Below are positions 32,850-41,584 of a DNA stretch of 64,000 bases, in pieces; the stretch's first letter is position 1; every line of letters starts with the position of its first letter. The position numbers and the translations under genes were made by a program. The stretch comes from Modestobacter sp. VKM Ac-2986 (lineage in GTDB: Bacteria > Actinomycetota > Actinomycetes > Mycobacteriales > Geodermatophilaceae), in the NCBI RefSeq assembly GCF_026967795.1, contig NZ_JAPVBH010000006.1, positions 186,001 through 250,000 of the forward strand, written 5' to 3'. The notes below the pieces were generated by a model. The model had not been told where the DNA came from. It saw only the letters and a program-made list of their open reading frames with translations, and did no database searches.

Positions 32850-33788
32850 ATGAGAGCCGTCGCAGTCACTGAGTTCGGTGGGCCCGATGCCCTGCACGTG
32901 GTCGACCTGCCCGAGGAGCACGCCGGCCCCGGCCAGGTGCGCATCCGGGTGACCGCCTTCGCCGTCAGCCCGACCGACACCAACCTCCGCTCCGGCTTCT
33001 ACGCCGAGCGCGACGCGGTGAAGGAGCCCCCGTTCGTGCCCGGCATGGACGCCGCCGGGGTGCTCGTCGAGATCGGTGCGGGCGTCGAGACCGACCTGGC
33101 CGTCGGCGACCACGTGATGGCCGTCGTCGTCCCGACCGGTGCGCACGGCGCCTACCGCGAGGACCTCGTGCTGCCCGCGCGCTCGATCGCCCGGGTGCCC
33201 GCCGGCGCCGACGACGTGGCCGCCTCGACCCTGCCGATGAACGGCCTCACCGCCGTCCTGGCGCTGGACTCGATGCAGCTGCAGCCCGGCCAGGTGCTCG
33301 CCGTCACCGGCGCCGCCGGCGCGTTCGGCGGCTACACGATCGCGCTGGCCAAGGCCGCCGGGCTCACCGTCGTCGCGGACGCCAAGCCCGAGGACGAGGA
33401 GCTCGTGCGCTCCTTCGGCGCCGACGTGGTCGTGCCCCGCGGGGACGGCTTCGCGGACGCCGTTCGCGCGCAGTTCCCCGACGGCGTCGACGGCCTGGCC
33501 GACGGTGCGGTCCAGGACGACGTCGCGCTGCCGGCGGTCAAGGACGGCGGCGCCGTGGTGACCGTGCGCGGCTACCAGGGCAACGGCGAGCGTGGGCTGC
33601 GGTTCTTCCCCGTCTTCGTCGGCACCTACGCCGAGGAGCAGGAGAAGCTCGACGCGCTGCGGGTCGCCGTGGAGGAGGGCGTGCTCACCCTGCGGGTGGC
33701 CGATACCTTCCCGGCCGCGCGGGCCGCCGAGGCCCACCGCCGGCTCGAGGCCGGTGGCGTCCGCGGTCGTCTCGTCGTCACGTTCTGA
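32850..33788 (+). CDS. Zinc-independent NADP-dependent quinone oxidoreductase-like protein
   Basis: A 312-residue MDR-superfamily enzyme. The GroES-like part has VTEFGGPDALHVVDLPEE and FVPGMDAAGVLVEIGAGV. The NADPH site is LAVTGAAGAFGGYTIALAKAAG (an AxxGxxG-type loop). There are no zinc ligands. It reduces quinones or other enones; the substrate is unknown. ATG 32850 follows CCAGGTGAC. It lies alone between the glycosyltransferase and a double terminator. Confidence 0.85.
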   Translation: MRAVAVTEFGGPDALHVVDLPEEHAGPGQVRIRVTAFAVSPTDTNLRSGFYAERDAVKEPPFVPGMDAAGVLVEIGAGVETDLAVGDHVMAVVVPTGAHGAYREDLVLPARSIARVPAGADDVAASTLPMNGLTAVLALDSMQLQPGQVLAVTGAAGAFGGYTIALAKAAGLTVVADAKPEDEELVRSFGADVVVPRGDGFADAVRAQFPDGVDGLADGAVQDDVALPAVKDGGAVVTVRGYQGNGERGLRFFPVFVGTYAEEQEKLDALRVAVEEGVLTLRVADTFPAARAAEAHRRLEAGGVRGRLVVTF

Positions 33789-33798
33789 CGCTCTGATC

Positions 33799-33840
33799 GC
33801 GCGCGGCTCGACCCCCTCGCGGCGGGGTCGAGCCGCGCGC
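33799..33840. terminator. First of two tandem hairpins between convergent genes
   Basis: A perfect 17-bp stem GCGCGCGGCTCGACCCC (33799-33815)/GGGGTCGAGCCGCGCGC (33824-33840) with an 8-nt loop starts 11 bp after the oxidoreductase stop. Confidence 0.75.
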
Positions 33841-33845
33841 GCTCG

Positions 33846-33877
33846 CGGCTCGACCCGGCCTGGCGCGGGTCGAGCCG
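33846..33877. terminator. Second tandem hairpin, same arm sequence
   Basis: CGGCTCGACCC (33846-33856) pairs with GGGTCGAGCCG (33867-33877). The arms repeat the core of the first hairpin, so the two could also pair with each other. It ends 17 bp before the stop of the opposing AlkD gene. Confidence 0.7.
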
Positions 33878-33893
33878 ATCACGTCTGCCTGAC

Positions 33894-34568
33894 TCAGCTC
33901 AGGTGCTTGGCGGCCTCGCGGCGGGAGAGCGGGCTCAGCTCGTGCTCGGCCAGGAAGCTGCGGACCCAGTCGGGATCGGTCTTGGCCAGGTCGCGCAGGG
34001 CCCAGCCGATGGCCTTGCGCACGAAGAACTCGGTGTCGGCGGCGTTGACCTCGACCACCTCGGTCAGCAGTGCGGTGTCGGTGCGGTCGCGGGCGCCGAG
34101 CTGGGCGATGACGGCGCTGCGGCGCAGCCAGCGGTCGGGGGAGCGGGCCCAGTTGCGCACCACCGGGTGCATCGTCCCCGGGTGGGCGAGCAGCAGGTCG
34201 CGGACGCGGGGCTGCACACCGTCGACCAGGTCCCACCAGGCGCCGGTGGTGATCATCTCCTCGTGGAGCGGCAGGAGTGCCAACTGCTGGCGGGCCAGCG
34301 GCAGGCCGGTCAGCGCGACCGCCGCGTAGCGCTCCTCGCGGTGGGCGGCGCCGCGCCACAGCTCGGCGGCCGCCGTACCCAGCTCGGCCACCGTGGTCGG
34401 CGGGTACGCCGTGGCCGCCGCCATGGTCAGCCGGCGGACCTCGGGCAGTCGCACGCCGAGGCAGGGCTCCGTCGTCTTCAGGTAGGCCTGCATGCCGCGG
34501 GCACGCTCGGGGTCGCCCGCCTGGCGAAGGGCGGCGCGCACCGCGGGCACCAGTCCGTCGAGGACCAT
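33894..34568 (-). CDS. DNA alkylation repair protein, AlkD-like HEAT-repeat glycosylase
   Basis: A 224-residue all-helical protein matching AlkD. Features are LKTTEPCLGVRLPEVRRL at the N-terminus, AAHREERYAAVALTGLP, and MITTGAWWDLVDGVQPRVRDLLLAHP with the conserved WD pair. WLRRSAVIAQL and DTEFFVRKAIGWALRDLAKTDPDWVRSFLAEH follow. AlkD removes bulky or positively charged alkylated bases such as N3-alkyladenine. ATG 34568 is preceded by CAGGATGG. It is convergent with the oxidoreductase gene. Confidence 0.9.
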   Translation of the reverse strand: MVLDGLVPAVRAALRQAGDPERARGMQAYLKTTEPCLGVRLPEVRRLTMAAATAYPPTTVAELGTAAAELWRGAAHREERYAAVALTGLPLARQQLALLPLHEEMITTGAWWDLVDGVQPRVRDLLLAHPGTMHPVVRNWARSPDRWLRRSAVIAQLGARDRTDTALLTEVVEVNAADTEFFVRKAIGWALRDLAKTDPDWVRSFLAEHELSPLSRREAAKHLS

Positions 34569-34743
34569 GCGGCCATCCTGCCGGGACGCCGGGCTCGGCG
34601 GGGCGCTCGAGCGCTCCAGTGGCTGTAGCTGGACCCGGGGGTTGCCCGCCCCCGACGGGTGAGGCCTGCGCCCTGCCGGATTGTGCGCAACTGACCACGG
34701 GCAGTGAGCGGTCGACCGTCCGCACCGTTGCCCTGGAGTCCTC

Positions 34744-35133
34744 ATGCGCACTCGCCCCGCCGCCCTCGTCCTCGCCACTGCCGCCGCCGCGCTGTCCCTC
34801 GGCCTCACCGGCTGCTCGTCGGGAGACGCCGCCGAGGCCGCCGCGGCGCAGGAGGGCCGCAACGACGCCGTGCAGGAGCTGTCCGCTGCACAGGGCGCGA
34901 CATTGCTGCCGGTGGTGACCGAGGTCGAGCAGCTGACCCGGGCCAGGCAGCGAGCCGTGCTGGCCCTGGACGCCGCCGGCACTGCGGACGTCGACCAGCG
35001 GATCGCCGCCTACGACGCGCTGGCCGACGCCATCGAGGACGCCCCCACGGCCGCCGCGGTGCGCGCCGCCGTCGCCGACGCCGGCCTCGAGCTCGACCGC
35101 AGCGCCGGCACGGACGACGTCCTGGCCGGCTGA
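34744..35133 (+). CDS. Small lipoprotein, unknown function
   Basis: A 129-residue protein with a basic start, hydrophobic core and lipobox LGLTGC (cysteine ~24). The mature part is short, acidic and helical (AAEAAAAQEGRNDAVQELSAAQG onward), with no recognised domain. ATG 34744 has GGAG upstream. It probably sits on the outer face of the membrane. Confidence 0.72.
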   Translation: MRTRPAALVLATAAAALSLGLTGCSSGDAAEAAAAQEGRNDAVQELSAAQGATLLPVVTEVEQLTRARQRAVLALDAAGTADVDQRIAAYDALADAIEDAPTAAAVRAAVADAGLELDRSAGTDDVLAG

Positions 35134-35152
35134 CCGACCCCTGGACGTGACG

Positions 35153-35193
35153 GGACCCCCGGGAGGGGTGCGAGGCACTCCTCCCGGGGGTCC
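35153..35193. terminator. Bidirectional terminator
   Basis: A perfect 14-bp stem GGACCCCCGGGAGG/CCTCCCGGGGGTCC with a 13-nt loop lies between the convergent lipoprotein and large membrane-protein genes. Confidence 0.75.
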
Positions 35194-35205
35194 TGGGGGT
35201 GGGGA

Positions 35206-37644
35206 TCAGTCGTCGAAGCCGACCTGGAGGTCGCCGCCGGTCCCGGACACGTCGCCGGACATGGTGAAGGTGAACTCGTCCTCGTACGGCTCGACGGTGG
35301 TCTCGCCCGTCCAGCTGGTGTCGGTGAGCGTGCCGGTCAGCCGGAGCTCGCCGCGGGACTCGGTCACGATGTCCAGGACGCCGTCGTAGGAGTCGTACTC
35401 CAGCGAGTACTGCGGCTCCTCGACGACCTCCATCCGCACGTCGCTGAGGTCGCCGCTGTAGGACGACCAGTACGACAGGAACGGGCAGTTGGTCAGCGGC
35501 ACCGAGGTGCTCGCCGCGCACTCTGCCAGCCGCTCCTCGATGGCGTCCTCGGCGTCCGACAGCGCCTGCGGCTTGACCGTCGGGTCCATCGACGGGCTGT
35601 TGGACTGGTCCATGGTCAGCATGAAGCGGGACGGTGCCGAGGTGAGCAGCGGGTGCTCCGCGGCGTGGGCGACATAGCCGCCGGGCAGGGCCACGTACGA
35701 CTCCTGCGTGAGCTCTGCGCCAGCGACCTGGGCGCCCAGCTCGCCGCCTGCGTAGTACGACACGGTGGGCAGCGTCGTGGCGACCTCCCAGGTGTCGAAG
35801 AGCCCGAACCGGGCGTCCCCGGCGACCAGCGGCAGCGACTCGGTGAACGGCTGCCCGTCGATGGAGTAGCTGACGTCCACCTCTGCCGCGTCGCCGTACT
35901 CCGTCACGTCCCCGACGGAGACGTCGGAGATCGGGGAGTAGTCCTCGCTGCCGACCACCTGCTCCGTCAGGAACAGCTGACCCTCGGCGTCCGGAGCCTC
36001 GGCCAGCTGGTCGAGCACCGCGGCGACGTCACGGTCGGCGAGGGCGTCCAGGTACTCCTCGGCGGCCGCCTGCGGCGAGAACACGGTCGCGTTGACGGCC
36101 GTGACGACCGCAGCACCGAGTGCGCCCAGCACCAGCAGCGCGCCGGCCCCGACGGCGCCGAGGCGGACGGCGGAAGAGCGGGTGCCGGCCGGGGCCGGGG
36201 CGGTGCCGGCCAGGGCGGCGGCCCACTCCGGGGCGATGTCCCTGCCGGCCAGGGCGCGGGCGAGCCGCGGCGGGAGTGACAGCGCCAGCGTCGGGCCGAA
36301 CCGCAGCACCCACACGGCGAACGCGGCCCAGGCGGCGCCGAGCAGCGGCGCCCACAGCAGCGACGGCCCGGCCGACAGCGCGGCGGACGCGCTGACCTCA
36401 CCGACGAACGCAGCGGAGCCCTCCACGGCGCCGGCGGCGGAGACCCGCACCAGCAGGGCCGCGACCAGCCCGGCCACCGCGCCGATCACGGCTGCGGTCT
36501 TCAGCCCCGAGGTGCCGACGGCGGCACCGGGCCGGCGCAGCGAGCGGCGGACGGCGGTGGCCAGCGCGACCGCCAGCGGGACCAGCAGGAGCAGCAGCCA
36601 GACCTTGGAGTCGAACAGGGTCCACTGGGCGTTGCGGCCGCCGTCCACGACGTCGTCGACGAAGTCGAGCACGTCGGCGTCGCCGCGACCGGAGGCGGTG
36701 ACCCCCAGCGGGACGCCCAGTGCGGTGAGCGCGGCGACGAGCACGGCGTTGACGCCCAGCACGACCAGCGCGCCCAGGGCCTGCCAGCGGCCGCCGTCCA
36801 GGTCGTCGGTGAGGAAGGCCCGGTAGAGGAACGTCACCGCGATGCCGACCGCGGAGGCGGCGAGCAGGCCGAGCAGGAACGTCGACAGGGTGGCCAGCAC
36901 CGGCCGGACGCCGGCGGCGCGCTCGGGGGTGCGGTAGGCGGCGAGGGCCGCCGGCAGCGGCAGCGGGCCGGCGACCCGAGCGCGCGCCACGGCGGCGACC
37001 ACGGTGACCAGCACGGTGGCGCCGAGCAGGGCGCCGAGCGCGCCGGCGCCGATCTCGACCTGGGCGCCGTCGAACTCCTCGGCGATGTCGGCGCCGAACG
37101 CGCTGGTGGTGCGGGACAGCGCCACCGCGATCGCCAGGCCGACGCCGGCGACCAGCCCGGTGACCAGCGAGCGGGCGAGCAGGTGCGACCGTCCGGTCGA
37201 GGGGGTCTGGCGTTCGGCTGCGGTGTTGGCGCGGGCGACGAGGGCCAGCGCGACGACGGTGACGACGAGGGGGAGCACCCGCAGGCCCACGGCGAGCTCG
37301 GCGCCGACCTCCTCGATGCCGACCGAGCCGTCGACGACCGCCCGGCCGCCGAAGGACAGCGCGAGCAGCAGGACGGCGGTGCGCAGCCAGTCGGCGAGCG
37401 AGCCGCCGTGGCCGTCGGGGGCGGCGATCAGGGCGACGGCCGCGACGAGCACGGTGAGCCCACCGAGGACCGGGACCAGGGAACGGCCCACGGTGCGGAG
37501 TGCGCCGGTGAGGTCGTCGGGGGTGAGCCCGAACGGGAGCTGGGCCGGGGCGGCCGGGCCGGCGGGGGGCTGGGGAGCCGGGGCGGCGTAGGGCGCCGGG
37601 CCGGGCTCAGGGGACCAGGTCGGTCCCTCCTGCTGCTGGGTCAC
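35206..37644 (-). CDS. Large multi-pass membrane protein with extracytoplasmic C-terminal domain
   Basis: An 812-residue protein that I cannot assign to a named family. A Pro/Ala/Gln-rich cytoplasmic N-terminus (1-40) leads to about ten membrane helices between residues 50 and 520. The C-terminal ~290 residues lie outside and start with a DUF4878-like segment (FSPQAAAEEYLDALADRDVAAVLDQL). A beta-rich part with two cysteines (AECAAS, LTNCPF) follows. GTG 37644 has GGAGG five bases upstream. It is divergent from the Tad pilus operon; any functional link is unproven. Confidence 0.8.
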   Translation of the reverse strand: MTQQQEGPTWSPEPGPAPYAAPAPQPPAGPAAPAQLPFGLTPDDLTGALRTVGRSLVPVLGGLTVLVAAVALIAAPDGHGGSLADWLRTAVLLLALSFGGRAVVDGSVGIEEVGAELAVGLRVLPLVVTVVALALVARANTAAERQTPSTGRSHLLARSLVTGLVAGVGLAIAVALSRTTSAFGADIAEEFDGAQVEIGAGALGALLGATVLVTVVAAVARARVAGPLPLPAALAAYRTPERAAGVRPVLATLSTFLLGLLAASAVGIAVTFLYRAFLTDDLDGGRWQALGALVVLGVNAVLVAALTALGVPLGVTASGRGDADVLDFVDDVVDGGRNAQWTLFDSKVWLLLLLVPLAVALATAVRRSLRRPGAAVGTSGLKTAAVIGAVAGLVAALLVRVSAAGAVEGSAAFVGEVSASAALSAGPSLLWAPLLGAAWAAFAVWVLRFGPTLALSLPPRLARALAGRDIAPEWAAALAGTAPAPAGTRSSAVRLGAVGAGALLVLGALGAAVVTAVNATVFSPQAAAEEYLDALADRDVAAVLDQLAEAPDAEGQLFLTEQVVGSEDYSPISDVSVGDVTEYGDAAEVDVSYSIDGQPFTESLPLVAGDARFGLFDTWEVATTLPTVSYYAGGELGAQVAGAELTQESYVALPGGYVAHAAEHPLLTSAPSRFMLTMDQSNSPSMDPTVKPQALSDAEDAIEERLAECAASTSVPLTNCPFLSYWSSYSGDLSDVRMEVVEEPQYSLEYDSYDGVLDIVTESRGELRLTGTLTDTSWTGETTVEPYEDEFTFTMSGDVSGTGGDLQVGFDD

Positions 37645-37773
37645 TGTTGCCTCCGTGGCGTGTCGGACCGCTCCTCCTGAGCGGTCTGTCCGGCTCGCAG
37701 ATCGGCAGCGGCCCGGCCGGGATGAAGATCAACTCGATCGGTCCCTCACTCTCAGGGGGTGGGCGGGCCCGCT

Positions 37774-37796
37774 GTTCGGTGAACCGTTCACCGAAC
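37774..37796. promoter_or_regulatory. Perfect 23-bp palindrome upstream of the Tad operon
   Basis: GTTCGGTGAAC (37774-37784), one C, then GTTCACCGAAC (37786-37796) form perfectly complementary 11-bp arms. It lies 117 bp before the tadA start and 130 bp before the divergent membrane-protein start. It is probably an operator for a dimeric repressor. A TACAGT at 37866-37871 is a possible -10 for the pilus operon. Confidence 0.75.
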
Positions 37797-37912
37797 CGGG
37801 TGATCTCGGGCCGCAGTTGTCACCCGTTGTCCACAAGGGCTCCCCGAACGGGCCGTCCATCCCCTTACAGTCGCTGCACTCAACTGTCGGATGGCTGCTC
37901 AACGGGGGTGTC

Positions 37913-39151
37913 GTGCCGGTCGCCAGCAACGTCGTCGACCTCGTCGACGGCGAGGTGCGCGAGCTCATCCGCCGCCGCGGGCTCGACCCGTTCGCCGACC
38001 CGGCGCCGGTCCGGGTGCTCGTGCGCGACGTGGTCACCGACTACGCGGAGCGGTCGCTGTCCTCGGCGCTGCCGCCGCTCGGTGACCCCGACGGCGTCGT
38101 CCGCGACGTGCTGGACCGGGTCGCCGGCTACGGGCCGCTGCAGCGCTGGCTCGACGACCCCGAGGTCGAGGAGATCTGGGTCAACGAGCCCGGCCGGGTC
38201 TTCGTCGCCCGCCGCGGGCGCAGCGAACTGACCACCACCATCCTGGGCGCGGGGCAGCTGGCCGACCTGGTCGAGCGGATGCTGCGCACCAGCGGTCGAC
38301 GCATCGACATGTCGACACCGTTCGTCGACGCGATGCTGCCCGACGGCTCCCGCCTGCACGTGGTGATCCCGGACGTCACCCGCCGCCACATGGCGGTCAA
38401 CATCCGCAAGTTCGTCCTGCAGGCGCACAGCCTCGACGAACTGGTGGAGCTCGGCACCCTCACCGCACAGGCCGCCCGCTTCCTGGAGGCCTCGGTCGCG
38501 GCGGGGCTGAACATCCTCGTGTCCGGCGGCACCCAGGCCGGCAAGACCACGATGCTCAACTGCCTGGTCGCCGCCGTGCCCGCCCGCGAGCGCGTGGTCA
38601 CCTGCGAGGAGGTCTTCGAGCTCCGCGTCCCGCTGCCCGACGTGGTCGCGATGCAGACCCGCCAGCCCAACCTCGAGGGCGCCGGGGAGATCCCGCTGCG
38701 CCGGTTGGTCAAGGAGGCGCTGCGGATGCGGCCCTCCCGGCTGGTGGTCGGCGAGGTGCGCCAGGAGGAGTGCCTGGACCTGCTCATCGCGCTGAACTCC
38801 GGGTTGCCCGGCATGTGCACGCTGCACGCCAACAGCGCGCGCGAGGCCGTGGTCAAGATGTGCACCCTGCCGCTGCTGGCCGGGGAGAACATCGGGCACG
38901 CCTTCGTCGTCCCCACCGTGGCCGCCAGCGTCGACCTGGTCGTGCACGTGGGCACCGAGCCCAGTGGGCAGCGCCGGCTGCGGGAGATCGTCGCGCTGCC
39001 CGGCCGCGCCGAGGGCAGCGTCGTGGAGACCGCCGACGTCTTCACCACCCGCGACGGCCGGTTGGTGCGCGCTGACGGCTACCCGCCGCACGCCGAGCGC
39101 TACGCCGCGCACGGGTTCGACCTCGCCGCCCTGCTCGGGGACCGCGGGTGA
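37913..39151 (+). CDS. tadA: Tad pilus assembly ATPase TadA/CpaF
   Basis: A 412-residue cytoplasmic hexameric ATPase that powers pilus assembly. An N-terminal helical domain carries DPEVEEIWVNEPGRVFVARRG. The ATPase core has Walker A GGTQAGKTT (205-213), an Asp box EEVFELRVPLPDVVAMQTRQPNLEG, Walker B RLVVGEVR and the His box TLHANSAREAV. This is the CpaF branch of secretion ATPases. GTG 37913 follows GGGGGT; long in-frame extensions contain the palindrome and non-coding sequence. tadB starts in its stop codon. Confidence 0.93.
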   Translation: MPVASNVVDLVDGEVRELIRRRGLDPFADPAPVRVLVRDVVTDYAERSLSSALPPLGDPDGVVRDVLDRVAGYGPLQRWLDDPEVEEIWVNEPGRVFVARRGRSELTTTILGAGQLADLVERMLRTSGRRIDMSTPFVDAMLPDGSRLHVVIPDVTRRHMAVNIRKFVLQAHSLDELVELGTLTAQAARFLEASVAAGLNILVSGGTQAGKTTMLNCLVAAVPARERVVTCEEVFELRVPLPDVVAMQTRQPNLEGAGEIPLRRLVKEALRMRPSRLVVGEVRQEECLDLLIALNSGLPGMCTLHANSAREAVVKMCTLPLLAGENIGHAFVVPTVAASVDLVVHVGTEPSGQRRLREIVALPGRAEGSVVETADVFTTRDGRLVRADGYPPHAERYAAHGFDLAALLGDRG

Positions 39152-40011
39152 CCGTCTCCGGTGGGCTGCTCGGCCTGCTGCTCGGGGTGGGTCTGCTGCT
39201 GGTGTGGCGCAGCGGCTCCCGCGCACCGGTGCGCCGGTCGGGTGACGCGCGTCCGGGCCGCCGCCAGCAGCTGCTCGGCGCGGCCGGCCTGACCGGGATC
39301 AACTCCGCGCAGCTGCTCGCGCTGCAGGTCGTGCTCGGGCTGCTGGTCACCGTGCTGGTGCTGCTGACCACCCGGACGGTGACGATCAGCCTGGCGTTCG
39401 GCGTCTTCGGGTCCGCCGTCCCGTACCTGCTGGTGCGCCGGCTGGCCGCCAAGCGGCGGGCGGACCTGCGCGAGGTGTGGCCCGAGGTGGTCGACAACCT
39501 CGCCTCGGCGGTGCGGGCCGGGCTCTCGCTGCCCGAGGCGCTGTCGGCGCTCGCCGTCCGTGGGCCCGAGGTGCTGCGCGGCTCGTTCGCCCGGTTCGCC
39601 GCCGACCACCGCTCGAGCGGCCGGTTCAGCGACGCGCTCGACCGGCTCAAGGACGACCTGGCCGACCCGGTGGGCGACCGGATCGTGGAGACGCTGCGGG
39701 TCGCCCGCGAGGTCGGCGGCAGCGACCTCGGCCGGGTGCTGCGGACGCTGGCCAGCTTCCTGCGGGAGGACGCCCGCACGCGGGCCGAGCTGGAGACCCG
39801 GCAGGGCTGGGTCGTCCAGGCCGCCCGGCTCGCCGTCGGGGCGCCCTGGGTCGTCCTGCTCCTGCTGGCCACCCAGCAGCAGACGTTGAGCGCGTACGAC
39901 AGCCCGGTCGGGACGGCGCTGCTGCTCGGCGGCGGTGCGGTGTGCCTGGTGGCCTACCGGCTGATGCTGCGGATCGGGCGGTTGCCGCAGGACGTGCGGG
40001 TGCTCCAGTGA
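39148..40011 (+). CDS. tadB: Tad pilus inner-membrane platform protein TadB
   Basis: A 287-residue membrane protein of the type II secretion F family. It has two N-terminal helices, a cytoplasmic GSPF domain (REVWPEVVDNLASAVRAGLSLPEALSALAVRGPEVL...LDRLKDDLADPVGDRIVETLRVAREVGGSDLGRVLRTLASFLRED) and two C-terminal helices. The GTG overlaps the tadA stop. Confidence 0.9.
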   Translation: MTVSGGLLGLLLGVGLLLVWRSGSRAPVRRSGDARPGRRQQLLGAAGLTGINSAQLLALQVVLGLLVTVLVLLTTRTVTISLAFGVFGSAVPYLLVRRLAAKRRADLREVWPEVVDNLASAVRAGLSLPEALSALAVRGPEVLRGSFARFAADHRSSGRFSDALDRLKDDLADPVGDRIVETLRVAREVGGSDLGRVLRTLASFLREDARTRAELETRQGWVVQAARLAVGAPWVVLLLLATQQQTLSAYDSPVGTALLLGGGAVCLVAYRLMLRIGRLPQDVRVLQ

Positions 40012-40949
40012 GCGCGGGTCTGCTCGGCATGCTGCTGGGGTTGACCGCGGCGGCCGGGGTGCTGCTGGTCGTGGGGTTCGCGCCGCCGATGCGGCAGGTG
40101 CGGCTGGTCGACCGGCTGGCGCCCTACGTACACGACACCCCGGCGCCGTCCCGGCTGCTGGGCACCGCGACCCAGCCCGGCATGCTCAGCGCCGCCCGGC
40201 GGGTGTTCGGTCCGCTGCTCGCTGACGGGGCGCGGCACGTCGACCGGCTGCTCGGTGGCCGGGTCGCCGTCCGCCGGCGGCTGGACGCCCTCGGCGCGGA
40301 GACCTCGGTCGAGGACTTCCGGGTCGAGCAGGTCGTGTGGGGCGGGCTCGGGCTGCTGGGCGGGGCACTCGTCACCACGGTCGGGTCGGCGCTGGCCGGC
40401 TCGGTCAACGTGCTGTCGGCCGTGCTGCTGTGCGTGGCCGGGCTGGTCGGCGGTGTGCTGGGCCGCGACTGGTGGCTGACCCAGCAGGTGCAGCGCCGCG
40501 AGGAGCTGCTGCTCGCGGAGTTCCCGGTCATCGCCGAACTGCTCGCGCTGGCCGTCACGGCGGGGGAGAGCCCGACCGCAGCGATCGCCCGGGTGACCCG
40601 GCTGTCCGGCGGTGAGCTGGCCCGCGAGCTGGGCGCCACGCTGGGCCGCGCCCGGGCCGGCGTCCCGCTGGTGGAGGCCCTGCAGCAGCTGGCCGACCGC
40701 ACCTCGCTGGACCCACTGGCCCGCTTCGTCGACGGCGTGATCGTCGCCATCGAGCGCGGCACCCCGCTGGCCGAGGTGCTGCGCGCCCAGGCCGCCGACG
40801 TCCGGGAGGCCGGCAAGCGCCGGCTGCTGGAGGCCGGTGGCCGCAAGGAGATCCAGATGATGGTGCCGGTCGTCTTCCTGGTGCTGCCGGTCACCGTCAT
40901 GTTCGCCCTGTTCCCGGGGCTGATCAGCATCGTCTCGCTGGCGCAGTGA
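40008..40949 (+). CDS. tadC: Tad pilus inner-membrane platform protein TadC
   Basis: A 313-residue second GSPF-type platform protein. The cytoplasmic domain reads EFPVIAELLALAVTAGESPTAAIARVTRLSGGELARELGATL...LADRTSLDPLARFVDGVIVAIERGTPLAEVLRAQAADVREAGKRRLLEAGGRKEIQMMVPVVFLVLPVTVMFALFPG. The C-terminal part is characteristic of TadC. The GTG overlaps the tadB stop. TadB and TadC form the base on which pilins are assembled. Confidence 0.9.
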   Translation: MSAGLLGMLLGLTAAAGVLLVVGFAPPMRQVRLVDRLAPYVHDTPAPSRLLGTATQPGMLSAARRVFGPLLADGARHVDRLLGGRVAVRRRLDALGAETSVEDFRVEQVVWGGLGLLGGALVTTVGSALAGSVNVLSAVLLCVAGLVGGVLGRDWWLTQQVQRREELLLAEFPVIAELLALAVTAGESPTAAIARVTRLSGGELARELGATLGRARAGVPLVEALQQLADRTSLDPLARFVDGVIVAIERGTPLAEVLRAQAADVREAGKRRLLEAGGRKEIQMMVPVVFLVLPVTVMFALFPGLISIVSLAQ

Positions 40950-40977
40950 CGCCGGTGACCAACAGAGAGGACGACGG

Positions 40978-41184
40978 ATGCGCGCCCATGCGTACCTGAC
41001 CGCTGCGCTCGCCGCCCTGGCGGCCCGGCTGCACGACGACGATCCCGAGCGCGGTGACGTGCCCGGCTGGGTCATGATCACCGTGATGACGGCGGCCCTC
41101 GTGCTGGCCATCCTCATCCCGTTTCGCGAGGCCATCGTCACCGCGGTGACCACCGCGCTGGGCTCCGTCACGAGTGTCAAGTGA
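40978..41184 (+). CDS. Small Flp-type pilin-like membrane protein
   Basis: A 68-residue protein with one hydrophobic helix (about 31-50) after a charged DDDPERGDVPGW segment. Position and size match the Flp/pilin slot of actinobacterial Tad operons. It lacks the usual glutamate-tyrosine after the processing glycine, so whether a TadV-type peptidase cuts it is open; the GW at 30-31 is the likely region. ATG 40978 has AGAGAGG upstream. It may be the major pilin. Confidence 0.72.
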   Translation: MRAHAYLTAALAALAARLHDDDPERGDVPGWVMITVMTAALVLAILIPFREAIVTAVTTALGSVTSVK

Positions 41185-41584
41185 GCTGACGGCGGCCGAC
41201 GACCGCGAGCGGGGCAGCGCGGTCGTCGACTTCGTCATGGTCAGCGTGCTGGTCGTGGCGCTGCTGATGGCGGTGCTGCAGGTGGCGGTCTACGTTCACC
41301 TGCGCAACGTCGTGGTCGCCAGCGCCCAGGAGGGCGCGCGGTACGGGGCCAACGCCGACGTGCCCGCCTCGGCCGGTGCCGACCGGACGTTGGACGTCGT
41401 CGGGCGCGCGACGTCGCCGGCGACCGCGGCCGGGCTGGCGTGCGAGTCGGTGCAGGAGGTCGACCCGACCGGGCTGCCGCTGGTGGTCGTGCGCTGCGCC
41501 GGTGAGGTGCCGTCGTTGTTCGCCGCGCTGGGTGACCTGCTGCCGCTGTCGGCGACCGGGCGGGCCGTGGAGGAGGCGCCGTGA
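41174..41584 (+). CDS. tadE: TadE-family pseudopilin
   Basis: A 136-residue protein: a basic N-terminus, GSAVVDFVMVSVLVVALLMAVLQVAVYVHLRN (TadE helix with the E/D position occupied by Asp), then EGARYGANAD and an outer domain with two cysteines (residues ~93 and ~110). TadE proteins are minor pilins needed for Flp pilus assembly. The GTG overlaps the small pilin gene by 11 bp. Confidence 0.83.
   Translation: MSSELTAADDRERGSAVVDFVMVSVLVVALLMAVLQVAVYVHLRNVVVASAQEGARYGANADVPASAGADRTLDVVGRATSPATAAGLACESVQEVDPTGLPLVVVRCAGEVPSLFAALGDLLPLSATGRAVEEAP

Noticed and set aside
31287-33737. An 816-codon minus-strand frame
   Set aside because: It is antisense to the glycosyltransferase and quinone-reductase genes, rich in His, Gly and Arg, and without motifs.
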